Assembly (NCBI GenBank): GCA_902779285.1
Contig: CACZAZ010000019.1
Coordinates: 1-35,816 of the forward strand
DNA from: an uncultured Ruminococcus sp.
Lineage (GTDB): Bacteria > Bacillota > Clostridia > Oscillospirales > CAG-272
Reading direction: 5' to 3'
DNA: 35,816 nucleotides
The position numbers were made by a program, and so were the translations under genes. The notes beneath the pieces are model-generated. The model saw only the letters and a program-made list of their open reading frames with translations, searched no databases and was not told the DNA's origin. This document shows positions 21,885-30,425 of the stretch, one piece after another (positions within the stretch are counted from its first letter, which is position 1; every line of letters starts with the position of its first letter).

Positions 21885-24107
21885 ATGCAGAGTGTTTCCG
21901 AAAGCCAAATAATACAGAAATGGGATTATGCGAAGAACGCCGAAATCGGGCTTGATCCCTCTGTTTTGACTTGCGGAAGCAATAAGGTTGCTTGGTGGAT
22001 CTGTGAAAAAGGTCATTCGTTCCAACGCCAAATCAGTTCGCAGTTTTTTAAGGGAACTGGTTGCCCCATTTGTTCCAATCATTTGGTTGTGAAAGGGATC
22101 AACGACTTTTTGTCAAATTGCCCGGAGCAAATGGCAGATTGGAATTATGAAAAAAATGCGGGAGTTGATCCTTCGTCCCTTTCGGTCGGAAGTATCACTC
22201 GCGTTAATTGGAAGTGCCACATTTGCGGGCATGAATGGCGCGGTATGATACATGAAGCCGCCGAGAAAGCGATTAACTGCCCGAAGTGTTCCCGAAAGAA
22301 AAGAGGAGAAAAACGACATCTGCTTTCCCTGTGCCAAAACGGATGCCTTTCGGATGAAAAACTACTGAAAGATTGGGACTATGAAAAGAACTCGTTTCTT
22401 CCGTCAGAAGTCACCAATTATTCCGCACAATATGTCTTTTGGAAATGCCACATCTGCGGATATGAATGGAAAGCAAAAGTTTCAAACAGAACTCACGGAC
22501 GCGGTTGTCCCTGTTGCGGTCGAAAGGTCGTCGTTCCCGGCGTCACAGATCTTGCGACAACGCACCCCGACATTGCAAAAGAATGGCATCCAACAAAGAA
22601 CGGCGATCTGAAGCCCACGGACGTTCTTTACGGTTCGAGAAAAATGATCTGGTGGCTCTGCCCTGTCGGACACGAATACCAAGCCAATTTGTTGGATCGA
22701 GCAAAAAAGACGGGGTGGAACGGAACGAATTGCCCGATTTGCAACAGTAGAAAGCAAACGTCATTTCGTGAACAGGCAATATATTATTACGTCAAAAAAC
22801 TGTACCCGGAAACGTTGAGCAGATTCAAGCCCGAAGGATTCGGGAAGTTTGAACTTGACGTTTATATTCCGGAAATACGGTTTGCTATTGAATACGACGG
22901 TGCTGCTTGGCACAAAAACAGCGGTTTTGAGCGGGAAGAACGCAAGTTTCAACTGTGTCAAAAGAACAATATCAAATTAATTCGCATAAAAGAGCAAATG
23001 CCAAAAGAATTTGAACCGTATTTGGCAAATGAGATCCTGTCGTTTGATGACTTTGAAAGCGAAGAAGGTTTTACGGAGGTCATCCATGGAATTCTGCAAA
23101 GGATCTATTTCCGGGGATCCTATCGAACTTGTCCCGTCGACGTCGACCTGCATCGCGATCGATTTGAGATTATGCGCTACGCAACGGAGATCAAACATTC
23201 TTTTGCGGAAGCAAATCCCGAAAAAGCAAAACAATGGCATCCGACAAAGAACGGTACTCTAAAGCCGACTATGTTCAAGCCGAAAAGCAATTTCGTCGCA
23301 TGGTGGGTTTGTCCCGATTGCGGTGCTGAATACGAAGGCAATATCAGCAGCAGTTGTTGTCCGTTTTGCAAAGACAAGTATCTTTCATCTCCGCACCGTA
23401 TGCTCGCCGTGAAAAAGAACGGTTCAATCTCAAATCCGTTGTTACTCAAAGAATGGAATTATGAGAAAAACGGAGAGATCTCTCCGGAACTGTTCCCGAG
23501 AGCTTCCGATCGGAAGGTATGGTGGAAGTGTTCCAAATGCGGGCACGAATGGCAATCCAAGATCTCCAACCGGGAACACGGGCGCGGTTGTCCCAAATGT
23601 GCCGGATATAGATTGTTCCCGGGATATAACGATCTGGCAACCGTACACCCGGAACTGTTGGAAGAATGGGACTACTCCAAAAACGTCGGCATTGACCCTC
23701 ATTTTACGCACGTTGGTTCACAAAAGCCCGTCTGGTGGAAGTGCAAAAAGTGCGGGTATGAATACCAAGCGCCGGTTTCAAGGAGAAGCAAAACAGGCAC
23801 GGGATGCCGAAAATGTGCAGACAAGGCAAACCCCGATCTGCTCCGGGCGGCGATGGTTAGAAAGCACGGCTCACTCGGTGACGTTTGCCCTGAACTGATG
23901 GCAGAATACTCTCCGGAAAACACGACGTCGGCATTTGAGATTGCTTCGTCTTCGCATATCAAAGTCAAGTGGATCTGCTCCGTGTGCGGGCACAAATGGG
24001 AAGCTGCGCCTTACTCCAGAAAAAACGGAAGCGGCTGTCCCGTTTGCGGCAGAAAGAAATCCGCTCTTTCGAGAAGAAAGAATAAGGAAAGCAGAAAGCA
24101 ACCATAG
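21885..24107 (+). CDS. eight-zinc-ribbon (DUF4379) protein with PD-(D/E)XK nuclease core
   Basis: A 740-residue protein. Eight DUF4379-type units of ~65 residues share the pattern EWDYEKN...VWWKC..CGHEW......GCPxC; four precede and four follow the centre (some knuckles are CxxGH). Residues ~300-390 hold a Vsr/DUF559-like nuclease: TSFREQAIYYYV, then FELDVYIPEIRFAIEYDGAAWH (Asp, Glu-X-Asp) and IKLIRIKEQ. All zinc knuckles look intact. AT-richer than its neighbours, which suggests transfer. Related multi-ribbon proteins occur in mobile contexts, so a DNA-targeting or defence role is inferred. It is bracketed by two alcohol-dehydrogenase 3' ends. Confidence 0.85.
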   Translation: MQSVSESQIIQKWDYAKNAEIGLDPSVLTCGSNKVAWWICEKGHSFQRQISSQFFKGTGCPICSNHLVVKGINDFLSNCPEQMADWNYEKNAGVDPSSLSVGSITRVNWKCHICGHEWRGMIHEAAEKAINCPKCSRKKRGEKRHLLSLCQNGCLSDEKLLKDWDYEKNSFLPSEVTNYSAQYVFWKCHICGYEWKAKVSNRTHGRGCPCCGRKVVVPGVTDLATTHPDIAKEWHPTKNGDLKPTDVLYGSRKMIWWLCPVGHEYQANLLDRAKKTGWNGTNCPICNSRKQTSFREQAIYYYVKKLYPETLSRFKPEGFGKFELDVYIPEIRFAIEYDGAAWHKNSGFEREERKFQLCQKNNIKLIRIKEQMPKEFEPYLANEILSFDDFESEEGFTEVIHGILQRIYFRGSYRTCPVDVDLHRDRFEIMRYATEIKHSFAEANPEKAKQWHPTKNGTLKPTMFKPKSNFVAWWVCPDCGAEYEGNISSSCCPFCKDKYLSSPHRMLAVKKNGSISNPLLLKEWNYEKNGEISPELFPRASDRKVWWKCSKCGHEWQSKISNREHGRGCPKCAGYRLFPGYNDLATVHPELLEEWDYSKNVGIDPHFTHVGSQKPVWWKCKKCGYEYQAPVSRRSKTGTGCRKCADKANPDLLRAAMVRKHGSLGDVCPELMAEYSPENTTSAFEIASSSHIKVKWICSVCGHKWEAAPYSRKNGSGCPVCGRKKSALSRRKNKESRKQP

Positions 24108-24110
24108 GAA

Positions 24111-24162
24111 CACCTCATTCGCCGCTACGCGGCACCTTCCCCTCCAAGGGGAAGGCTTGGAA
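24111..24162 (+). repeat. CACCTCAT palindromic element, third copy
   Basis: CACCTCATTC, hairpin GCCGC-TAC-GCGGC, palindrome CCTTCCCCTC/AAGGGGAAGG around a short centre, end CTTGGAA. Same architecture as the pair at 10864-11007, with a different middle hairpin. It abuts the truncated dehydrogenase remnant. Confidence 0.85.
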
Positions 24163-24165
24163 CGG

Positions 24166-24264
24166 GCGCCTGCTGCGCACGCGAACCGGGGCGGGTATCT
24201 CAAAAACGCGTTCGTTCCGCTGACGACGGAGGATATTGAGGAAATTTACAGGCGGTGCCTGTAA
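24166..24264 (+). pseudogene. remnant: 3' end of an alcohol dehydrogenase paralogue
   Basis: Reads AAHANRGGYLKNAFVPLTTE and DIEEIYRRCL then stop, matching the intact enzyme's end. About 73 of 89 bases are identical with no gap, and most changes are synonymous or conservative, so this tail evolved as part of a working gene before truncation. The 5' side stops at the CACCTCAT element. Confidence 0.85.
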
Positions 24265-24271
24265 ATATCCA

Positions 24272-24426
24272 ATGAATTGCGCCTAACGGCGCGTGAATTG
24301 CCTGTCGGCATGAATTGCCCTGCGGGGCATTAAGGTTAGGCGGGCGCAATTCAATTCACGGAGCGAAGCGAGAATTCACGATGCGAGCTTGCGAGCATCA
24401 ATTCATGACGCGCAGCGTCAATTCAC
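24272..24426. repeat. GAATTG hairpin-linker array, second copy
   Basis: Same design and much of the same order as 14266-14454: RTGAATTG linkers with GCGCC-TAAC-GGCGC, TGTCGGCA and CCC-TGCG-GGG, an orientation flip near 24345, then CAATTCA-type linkers with GAGCGAAGCGAG, GATGC-GAGCTTGC-GAGCATC-like and ACGC-GCA-GCGT units. Together with the element and remnant above it fills the 336-bp gap 24108-24443. Confidence 0.85.
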
Positions 24427-24443
24427 AAAAAACGAGGTCTTCT

Positions 24444-25385
24444 ATGAAAGAACGGAAGAAAAAGATACTTCGGATCCTTTTGATCGCTCTCTACGTTGCG
24501 ATCGTGATCGTTCTCACTCTCGTTATTCCCATCGTCTTCGGGCGGGATAACGACGCGCTCCGTTCGATCGGCATAGCGGTCGCCATGTTGTTGATCGGCC
24601 CGGTCATTGTGACGCAAGGCGCGATCTTCGACCTTTTGGACAAGGAAAAACGCGAGCTGTTGACACAGTCGATCCGGGATCAAAAGGAACAGGATCGGGT
24701 GATCCGGGAAGAGTTCCGCGTACCGGACGACGTCGAAACCGACTTGCCGCTCTGGTATTCCCACAAGGCGCGGCGCACGGTCTTTCTCATTCTGTTCTTT
24801 CTCGGTCTGACCGTCGCTTTGGGCTCCTGCGCCGTCTTCTCGTTCGTCTCCCTCGACCCCGCGCTCGCGATCGGCTTCGTTTTGACCGGGCTTACGGTCG
24901 TCGTGTACTCCTTCTTCGTGGTTGTCGGGCTGCCGGTTTGGGGGATCGTTCACTCGCTTGCGCCCGCGGTCTCGTTCTTCCTCGTTCCTCTGATCCTGTA
25001 CGCGAACGGCGTAACAAGGTCCGGGGTTCTCGTCGGCACGGCGTTCGGCTGCGGGATCCCGCTTTACGTCGGGTTCCTGTTCCTGACGATCCGCCTGCCG
25101 AACAAGAGAAGACAAAAAGCGGAGGAACTGTACCTTGCACAGTTTTCAGCCGAACACGAGGGATTTGACCGCTTCCGCACTCTTGCGTACAACGAAGCGA
25201 TAGAGTTTCATCATTTCTACCTCAAGAACGGAAAAAGCGTCTGGATCGGGATCGAAGGCGAAAAGTTCCACATCGCGATCCTCTCGACCGTCACGATCAA
25301 AGGTCGCCGCCTGACAATGATGCCGATCCTCTACGAAACGCAAACCGGCACGGATAAAAGCGACGTGCTGAAAAAGTACCTTTGA
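24444..25385 (+). CDS. six-helix membrane protein, unknown function
   Basis: A 313-residue protein. ATG 24444 has GAGGTC upstream; the longer in-frame reading is translated repeat array. Helices: ILLIALYVAIVIVLTLVIPI, IGIAVAMLLIGPVIVTQGAI, VFLILFFLGLTVALGSCAVF, AIGFVLTGLTVVVYSFFVVV, SLAPAVSFFLVPLILYANG and GTAFGCGIPLYVGFLFLTI. A charged cytoplasmic loop (KEKRELLTQSIRDQKEQDRV) lies between helices 2 and 3. The C-terminal ~75 residues form a soluble mixed alpha/beta tail. I do not recognise the family. Confidence 0.7.
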   Translation: MKERKKKILRILLIALYVAIVIVLTLVIPIVFGRDNDALRSIGIAVAMLLIGPVIVTQGAIFDLLDKEKRELLTQSIRDQKEQDRVIREEFRVPDDVETDLPLWYSHKARRTVFLILFFLGLTVALGSCAVFSFVSLDPALAIGFVLTGLTVVVYSFFVVVGLPVWGIVHSLAPAVSFFLVPLILYANGVTRSGVLVGTAFGCGIPLYVGFLFLTIRLPNKRRQKAEELYLAQFSAEHEGFDRFRTLAYNEAIEFHHFYLKNGKSVWIGIEGEKFHIAILSTVTIKGRRLTMMPILYETQTGTDKSDVLKKYL

Positions 25386-25403
25386 TCGTCAAAGACCGCC
25401 TGT

Positions 25404-25435
25404 GATCCCGCGTTCGCGGATACGTCGCTGCGCGA
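25404..25435. repeat. two small hairpins before the acetyltransferase gene
   Basis: ATCCCGCG-TT-CGCGGAT (near 25406) and GTCGC-TGC-GCGAC (25422). The second, with the following AAGATGA, matches 20661-20680 upstream of the dehydrogenase gene. A minimal fragment of the same repeat families. Confidence 0.6.
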
Positions 25436-25454
25436 CAAGATGAAAGGAAAAAAC

Positions 25455-26078
25455 ATGACCGACAACGTTGTATTTCGTTTGGAGAAACCCGAGGACTACC
25501 GATTCGTCGAGAATATGATCCGCGAGGCGTTCTGGAACGTCTACCGCCCCGGGTGTCTCGAGCATTTCGTGATCCACGAGCTGCGAGGGGATCCCGCGTT
25601 TATCCCGGAACTCGATCTGGTGATGGAAAAGGACGGCGGGATCATCGGACAGAATATGTTTATGAAGACGGTGATCGACGCCGACGACGGCAGAACGGTT
25701 GACGTGCTGACGATGGGACCGATCTGTATCACCCCGCCCCTGAAACGAAAGGGATACGGCAAGCGCCTGCTCGACTACTCGCTCGAACGGGCGCGGGAGA
25801 TGGGCTTCGGCGCGGTGCTGTTCGAGGGGAATATCGGTTTCTACGGCAAGTCGGGGTTTGACTACGCCCGCAAGTTCGGGATCTTCTATCACGATATGCC
25901 GAAGGACGCCGACCAATCGTTCTTTCTCTGCCGCGAACTGATCCCCGGGTACCTTAACGGGATCACGGGCGTTTACAAAACCCCCGCGGGTTATTACGTC
26001 GACCCCGACAAAGCCGAGGAATTCGACCGGGGTTTCCCGCCGAAAAAGAAGTTGAAGCTCCCCGGGCAACTCGTTTGA
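25455..26078 (+). CDS. GNAT-family N-acetyltransferase
   Basis: A 207-residue acetyl-CoA-dependent transferase. Motif A is CITPPLKRKGYGKRLLDYSL, with the pyrophosphate-binding RKGYGK loop; FEGNIGFYGKSGFDYARKFG is the C-terminal motif. The acceptor is not evident. AAAGGA is six to seven bases before ATG 25455; an ATG at 25440 is in frame but overlaps that ribosome binding site and has none itself. The C-terminal third (GITGVYKTPAGYYVDPDKAEEFD) is shared by larger Firmicutes members. Confidence 0.9.
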   Translation: MTDNVVFRLEKPEDYRFVENMIREAFWNVYRPGCLEHFVIHELRGDPAFIPELDLVMEKDGGIIGQNMFMKTVIDADDGRTVDVLTMGPICITPPLKRKGYGKRLLDYSLERAREMGFGAVLFEGNIGFYGKSGFDYARKFGIFYHDMPKDADQSFFLCRELIPGYLNGITGVYKTPAGYYVDPDKAEEFDRGFPPKKKLKLPGQLV

Positions 26079-26138
26079 AGCAACTCGTTTGACCGAAAAG
26101 ATCTGACAGAATCAAACCGCAAAGGAGAACAAACCGCT

Positions 26139-27305
26139 ATGCCTCCGTATTTTCAGCATTATCTGGAATCCAACGCCGTATGCGTCGTCATCTTCGGCAT
26201 TATGCTGGCGCATAATCTGCTCCGTCAGGACAGGCAGGAAAAACTGATCAAATTCGACAGGACGCTGCTCGCGTTCATGGGGTACTTCGTCTCGGACACG
26301 ATCTGGGCGGGGATCCTCTCCGGGGTGATCCCGGCAAACGACGCTCTGGTCTGCGCCGTGAACTTCCTCGACTATCTGTTCATGGCGGCGATCACGTTCT
26401 TCTGGCTGCGCTACGCGATGACGGTCGAACAGGTGCCGAACAGGGACAAAACCAAAACGGTGATCGCCCTGCTCTGTCCGTTTCTGGCGTCGACCGTCGC
26501 CCTGATCGTCATTTTCACCGTCGCACCGGATCTGCTGCTGGAAGATATGCGCAGCACGACCCCCCTGTTCCGAGCGTTCCTCGTCACCGTCCCGATCATC
26601 TACATCTTCGCGTCACTCTTCTATTCGCTCAGACGCGTCGGGGGCGAGACCAATCCCGACGAGAAGCGCAAGCACGTCTATATCGGCTGTTTCCCCCTGA
26701 TCGTGATCGTCGGCGGGCTGGCGCAGATGCTGCTGCTCCCCAATGGGGCGCTCTTCTGCTTCTGCTGCACGGTCTTAATGCTGATCTTCTACATCCAGGC
26801 GATGGAGAAACAGATCTCGGTCGACCCCCTGACCGGGCTGAACAACCGGGGGCAGCTCGCGCGCTATATCTCTCAGGGAACGCGTAAGGACGGATCGACC
26901 TACGTTCTGATGATCGACATCAACGACTTCAAGCGCATCAACGACAACCTGGGACACGCCGAGGGCGACCGGGCGATCGTGATCGTCGCGGAGGCGCTGA
27001 AACGGATCGTCGACGCGCGGACCTACCCGACCTTCCTCGGGCGGTACGGCGGGGACGAGTTCATCCTGATCGCCCAATCCGCAGACGCCCCCGAGATCGA
27101 CCGGATGATCGGGGAGATCCGCAGCCGGATCGAGGAAGACTGTTTCCGGAAGCAGGCGCTCTACGTTATCTCGGTCGGGATCGGATTCGACAAGATCGAG
27201 GGGGATTCCGACACCTACCAGAAGTGCGTTTCCCGCGCCGACGACAACCTGTATATCGACAAAAAGAACTGCAAACTGAACGGTCAGACGACCATACTGA
27301 AATAA
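26139..27305 (+). CDS. membrane-bound diguanylate cyclase (GGDEF), second
   Basis: A 388-residue protein with six to seven helices in residues 10-225, then a complete GGDEF domain: VDPLTGLNNRGQLARY, LMIDINDFKRINDNLGHAEG and RYGGDEFILI. Active-site residues are intact. No RxxD inhibitory site is present at the usual position, as in the cyclase at 18212. The membrane half is unlike that of the other cyclase, so they probably sense different inputs. AAAGGAG precedes the ATG. Confidence 0.92.
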   Translation: MPPYFQHYLESNAVCVVIFGIMLAHNLLRQDRQEKLIKFDRTLLAFMGYFVSDTIWAGILSGVIPANDALVCAVNFLDYLFMAAITFFWLRYAMTVEQVPNRDKTKTVIALLCPFLASTVALIVIFTVAPDLLLEDMRSTTPLFRAFLVTVPIIYIFASLFYSLRRVGGETNPDEKRKHVYIGCFPLIVIVGGLAQMLLLPNGALFCFCCTVLMLIFYIQAMEKQISVDPLTGLNNRGQLARYISQGTRKDGSTYVLMIDINDFKRINDNLGHAEGDRAIVIVAEALKRIVDARTYPTFLGRYGGDEFILIAQSADAPEIDRMIGEIRSRIEEDCFRKQALYVISVGIGFDKIEGDSDTYQKCVSRADDNLYIDKKNCKLNGQTTILK

Positions 27306-27334
27306 AGAAACGAGGCAAAGAAAGGAGAGTAACA

Positions 27335-29266
27335 ATGTTTAAGATGACCCGCCGGTCAACCCGCTCTTCCTCATATTTGCCTCGAATTGTGAAAAAAGCC
27401 ATTCAATCCGAAACGCCATTTGAAAAACTATGGTCTTGGGACCAAACTCGCGTCTTAAAATATATCGAAAAAAACAATCTCCGTTTTTCGATTCTTGCAG
27501 AACGTGGATATGACATACTGAAAAAGGCGTTCTTCGCGTTTCGGTTTGAACTCGTAAACGATGAGTGCCAAAAGATCAGGCACGATTTCACAGATTTTGG
27601 CGAGTTTTTTGCTTTCGTTTGCGGAGATATCTATGAACGTTCTTGTTTTTATGGGTATCAGTTTTCAAAAAAAGAAATCAAAAAGTTTTCCATAAGATGT
27701 TCAAAGATCAATTTTGATGCATTTATCACCAGTCAATTCAGCGACTGTGATGAACGAAGGAAAAAACAAGAACAAACGCGATTCTCAAACCAGAAAAGCC
27801 GCCGAGATCATTGCGATTTGATGCAATCCGTAATCGCCAAGTTATCGACATGGTTTCAAAAGATTACCCCCATTAAATCGTTTGACAACCTCGTTTCGAA
27901 ATACAAGCATTTCAAGACTTTGTTGAAGACAGACGCAGGAAACCTTTTTGATTACAATTCTGAAGCAATCTTCTTTTCTCTAATGCTTCAAAAAAGCGAA
28001 GAAGGATTAAAAGACGTTCTTCCTTTTATGCTATTCCCGTCAAGTCCGTTCACTTCAAAAGAAAGAATATGCACGGGCATTCTCTTTCATTATGGAGAAG
28101 AAGTAGCAAAAACGCTTCTTCAACAATGCAGAGACGCGTACCCCACTACTCGCTATCCGGTATATCGCAACACAATCAAAAAAACACAAAAATGGTTGGA
28201 TAAGGTCATTTCTTCTTCAAACCACATCGTTAAGCGCGGTTATTTTAACGAAAGCGATTATATGTACTGTATTTCTTACGATGTATATCAAGACCAAGCG
28301 CTTGTACATTGTGGAATCTATACAGACTACTATTTGTCGTTTGAAAGTTTTGCCCGAGAGATGGGCGCCGAACTCTCAAGTTGCGATTTAAAAAACGCGC
28401 CGCTAACAAATGATAACATAGAAAAATATGGTGTTAAACGTCCTGCTGAATCTCCCTATGTCAAAGAATATGCATCTTTCGCTTTGAAAAAGCAATATCG
28501 GAATAATTGTTTCCATGTTTCTACTACTTATTTTGATTCGCACGGAGAAGTAGTTGACGAAGAACACGTAGAATACGATTGGTTTTTTGACTTCGTACAT
28601 TATCTTAAAGGCGACCTATCAAACGCCGATTTGATTATGTGCGACGGGATTGAAAACATTGCCGGATTACCCAATCTGAGAATTGACGGTCTAAAAGTCA
28701 GAAGCGAAGTAGCCATACAACTGCAATTTCCACTGAATTTGATGCCAAACGAAACGCAAGATCGTTTATCTTTTGATGTGATCGAACAGAACGAATCCGA
28801 TTCGTGCGCAGTTGAACAACCACCGCATGAAGCAAACGGAGATTATGATAGTCCCGTTGCTTACATCACTGATCTACATCTGCTTCACCGTTTCATCGCA
28901 TATCACTGTAGAACAAATGAAGACCGTCACTTCGTTCTTCGTAAGATTGCGAGGACGATCAAGAACGATTGTTCGAGAATCTGTTTGATAGGCGGAGACA
29001 TATCAAGTGATTCGTCGATTTATCAATCATTTGTTTCATACCTTGCAGCTTATCAAAACCCAGATCATTTTATAAAACCCAGCTTGTTTTTCACGCTCGG
29101 GAATCATGAATTGTGGTCTTTTCCGGTCGCCCCCCTCGATGAAATAATCCATTTCTATCGTTGGGTTCTGAAAGGGGAAGGAATGCATCTGGTACAAAAC
29201 AATCTCTTCTACTGTGTTGACACATCCACCGTCAACGGGGATTGCTGGCTCAGCGGGCAAAAATGA
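27335..29266 (+). CDS. large metallophosphoesterase, N-terminal part (frameshifted gene)
   Basis: 643 residues from ATG 27335 (AAAGGAGAG). The first ~510 residues are unrecognised, Lys/Phe/Ser-rich and AT-rich in codons. Then a calcineurin-like phosphoesterase starts: VAYITDLHLLHRF (D-X-H), CLIGGDISSD (G-D), FTLGNHELWS (GNHE). The frame ends at TGA 29264, just after GQK. The remaining active-site motifs are in the next ORF in the -1 frame. One missing A in the run at 29259-29263 would explain the break. Together they would make a protein of ~1020 residues. Low GC against the surroundings suggests acquisition. Confidence 0.7.
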   Translation: MFKMTRRSTRSSSYLPRIVKKAIQSETPFEKLWSWDQTRVLKYIEKNNLRFSILAERGYDILKKAFFAFRFELVNDECQKIRHDFTDFGEFFAFVCGDIYERSCFYGYQFSKKEIKKFSIRCSKINFDAFITSQFSDCDERRKKQEQTRFSNQKSRRDHCDLMQSVIAKLSTWFQKITPIKSFDNLVSKYKHFKTLLKTDAGNLFDYNSEAIFFSLMLQKSEEGLKDVLPFMLFPSSPFTSKERICTGILFHYGEEVAKTLLQQCRDAYPTTRYPVYRNTIKKTQKWLDKVISSSNHIVKRGYFNESDYMYCISYDVYQDQALVHCGIYTDYYLSFESFAREMGAELSSCDLKNAPLTNDNIEKYGVKRPAESPYVKEYASFALKKQYRNNCFHVSTTYFDSHGEVVDEEHVEYDWFFDFVHYLKGDLSNADLIMCDGIENIAGLPNLRIDGLKVRSEVAIQLQFPLNLMPNETQDRLSFDVIEQNESDSCAVEQPPHEANGDYDSPVAYITDLHLLHRFIAYHCRTNEDRHFVLRKIARTIKNDCSRICLIGGDISSDSSIYQSFVSYLAAYQNPDHFIKPSLFFTLGNHELWSFPVAPLDEIIHFYRWVLKGEGMHLVQNNLFYCVDTSTVNGDCWLSGQK

Positions 29267-30396
29267 GGGATGCGTACCTGATCATATTCGGCGGTATGGG
29301 TTTTGCCGGAAACAACACGACGTTCAACGCAAATCAGGGCATATACAGAGGCACCGTCGATAGAGAGCTGGAAATAAAGGAGTGCGAAAAATTCAACGAA
29401 CTGCACCGCAAAGTATCCCGCGCCTTGTACGATAAAAACGTGATCGTCTTTACCCATATGCCGATCGACGACTGGCTGCTCGACAAAAAGACAACTGACG
29501 GTTTCGTTTACGTCAACGGACACCGACACATCAACAAGTATTTCGACGACGGAAAAACGCGGATCTATTCCGACAATCAAATCGGCTATAAACGAAAAGA
29601 GATTGCGTTAAAACATTTCTCGATCAATATGGATTACGATTGGTTCTCGGATTATCCTGACGGGATTCACGAAATCACAGCGGAAGATTATCGGCTATTC
29701 TATCGTGGAATAAACAATGGCATCGATTTTAACAGATTATTTGCCAAGATCTATATGTTGAAGCGCGAACAGACCTATATGTTTGTCGCGGAAAAGGAAA
29801 ACGGAAAACTGTTCCTGTTGATGGGCGGTCATATTAAAACGCTGGAACATCCTATACAGTACTACTACGAAAAAATGCTCAACTATTCCGAATCCGTCAG
29901 ATTGTTTGTGTCCGACTATTTAGCATTTCAAAAACGTGTATCGGAAGAAATAAAACAGTTTGGCGGAGAAGGGCGGATTCACGGCTGCATTGTCGATATA
30001 GACTTTTTCAATCACGTTTATATCAATCCGCTTGACGGAAAGATCTCGTCGTATTCTGCGGCTTCTATGGTCGACAAATACTTTTTTGAGAATCTTCCAA
30101 GTCTTTTGAACTCTCAATGTCCGAAACTGTATCGCAATTATACAAGAATGATACGCGATCATTCGGGAGATCAATCTTTGCCGATCCCCTACAAAAACGA
30201 TAGAATCTCAACCCGTGTTCAATATGAACCAAGTACCGAAATGTATCGCGCATCAAGAGTGCTTTTGAAACTTCAAAGAATCGTCGATAAAAAAGTCATT
30301 CAAATATGGAATGATGAAATGGCAGGAACACCTTCAAAAGAAATCGGCAGAATGATAACAAAGAATCTGCTTGAAAGTGCTGCCAAACGAAAGTGA
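29242..30396 (+). CDS. metallophosphoesterase, C-terminal part (frameshifted gene)
   Basis: Continues the upstream protein in the -1 frame from about 29262 (KMRDAYLIIFGGMGFAGNN). It carries the missing catalytic motifs NVIVFTHMPIDDW (His) and VYVNGHRHINKYF (GHxH). After ~residue 130 there is another ~250-residue helical region of unknown function. The listed TTG start lacks a proper ribosome binding site and is probably not a true start; this should be read as one broken gene with 27335-29266. Alone, neither half has a full active site. Confidence 0.7.
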   Translation: MLAQRAKMRDAYLIIFGGMGFAGNNTTFNANQGIYRGTVDRELEIKECEKFNELHRKVSRALYDKNVIVFTHMPIDDWLLDKKTTDGFVYVNGHRHINKYFDDGKTRIYSDNQIGYKRKEIALKHFSINMDYDWFSDYPDGIHEITAEDYRLFYRGINNGIDFNRLFAKIYMLKREQTYMFVAEKENGKLFLLMGGHIKTLEHPIQYYYEKMLNYSESVRLFVSDYLAFQKRVSEEIKQFGGEGRIHGCIVDIDFFNHVYINPLDGKISSYSAASMVDKYFFENLPSLLNSQCPKLYRNYTRMIRDHSGDQSLPIPYKNDRISTRVQYEPSTEMYRASRVLLKLQRIVDKKVIQIWNDEMAGTPSKEIGRMITKNLLESAAKRK

Positions 30397-30425
30397 TTAT
30401 TGAAGAAAGAAACGAGGAAACCCCG

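Noticed and set aside
21885..24107. Insertion sequence transposase
   Set aside because: No DDE, HUH or serine/tyrosine recombinase motif; the ribbons surround a PD-(D/E)XK fold and there are no terminal inverted repeats.
29255..29266. Programmed -1 frameshift
   Set aside because: CAAAAAT in this phase is not an X-XXY-YYZ heptamer and I see no strong downstream pseudoknot; an indel is simpler.
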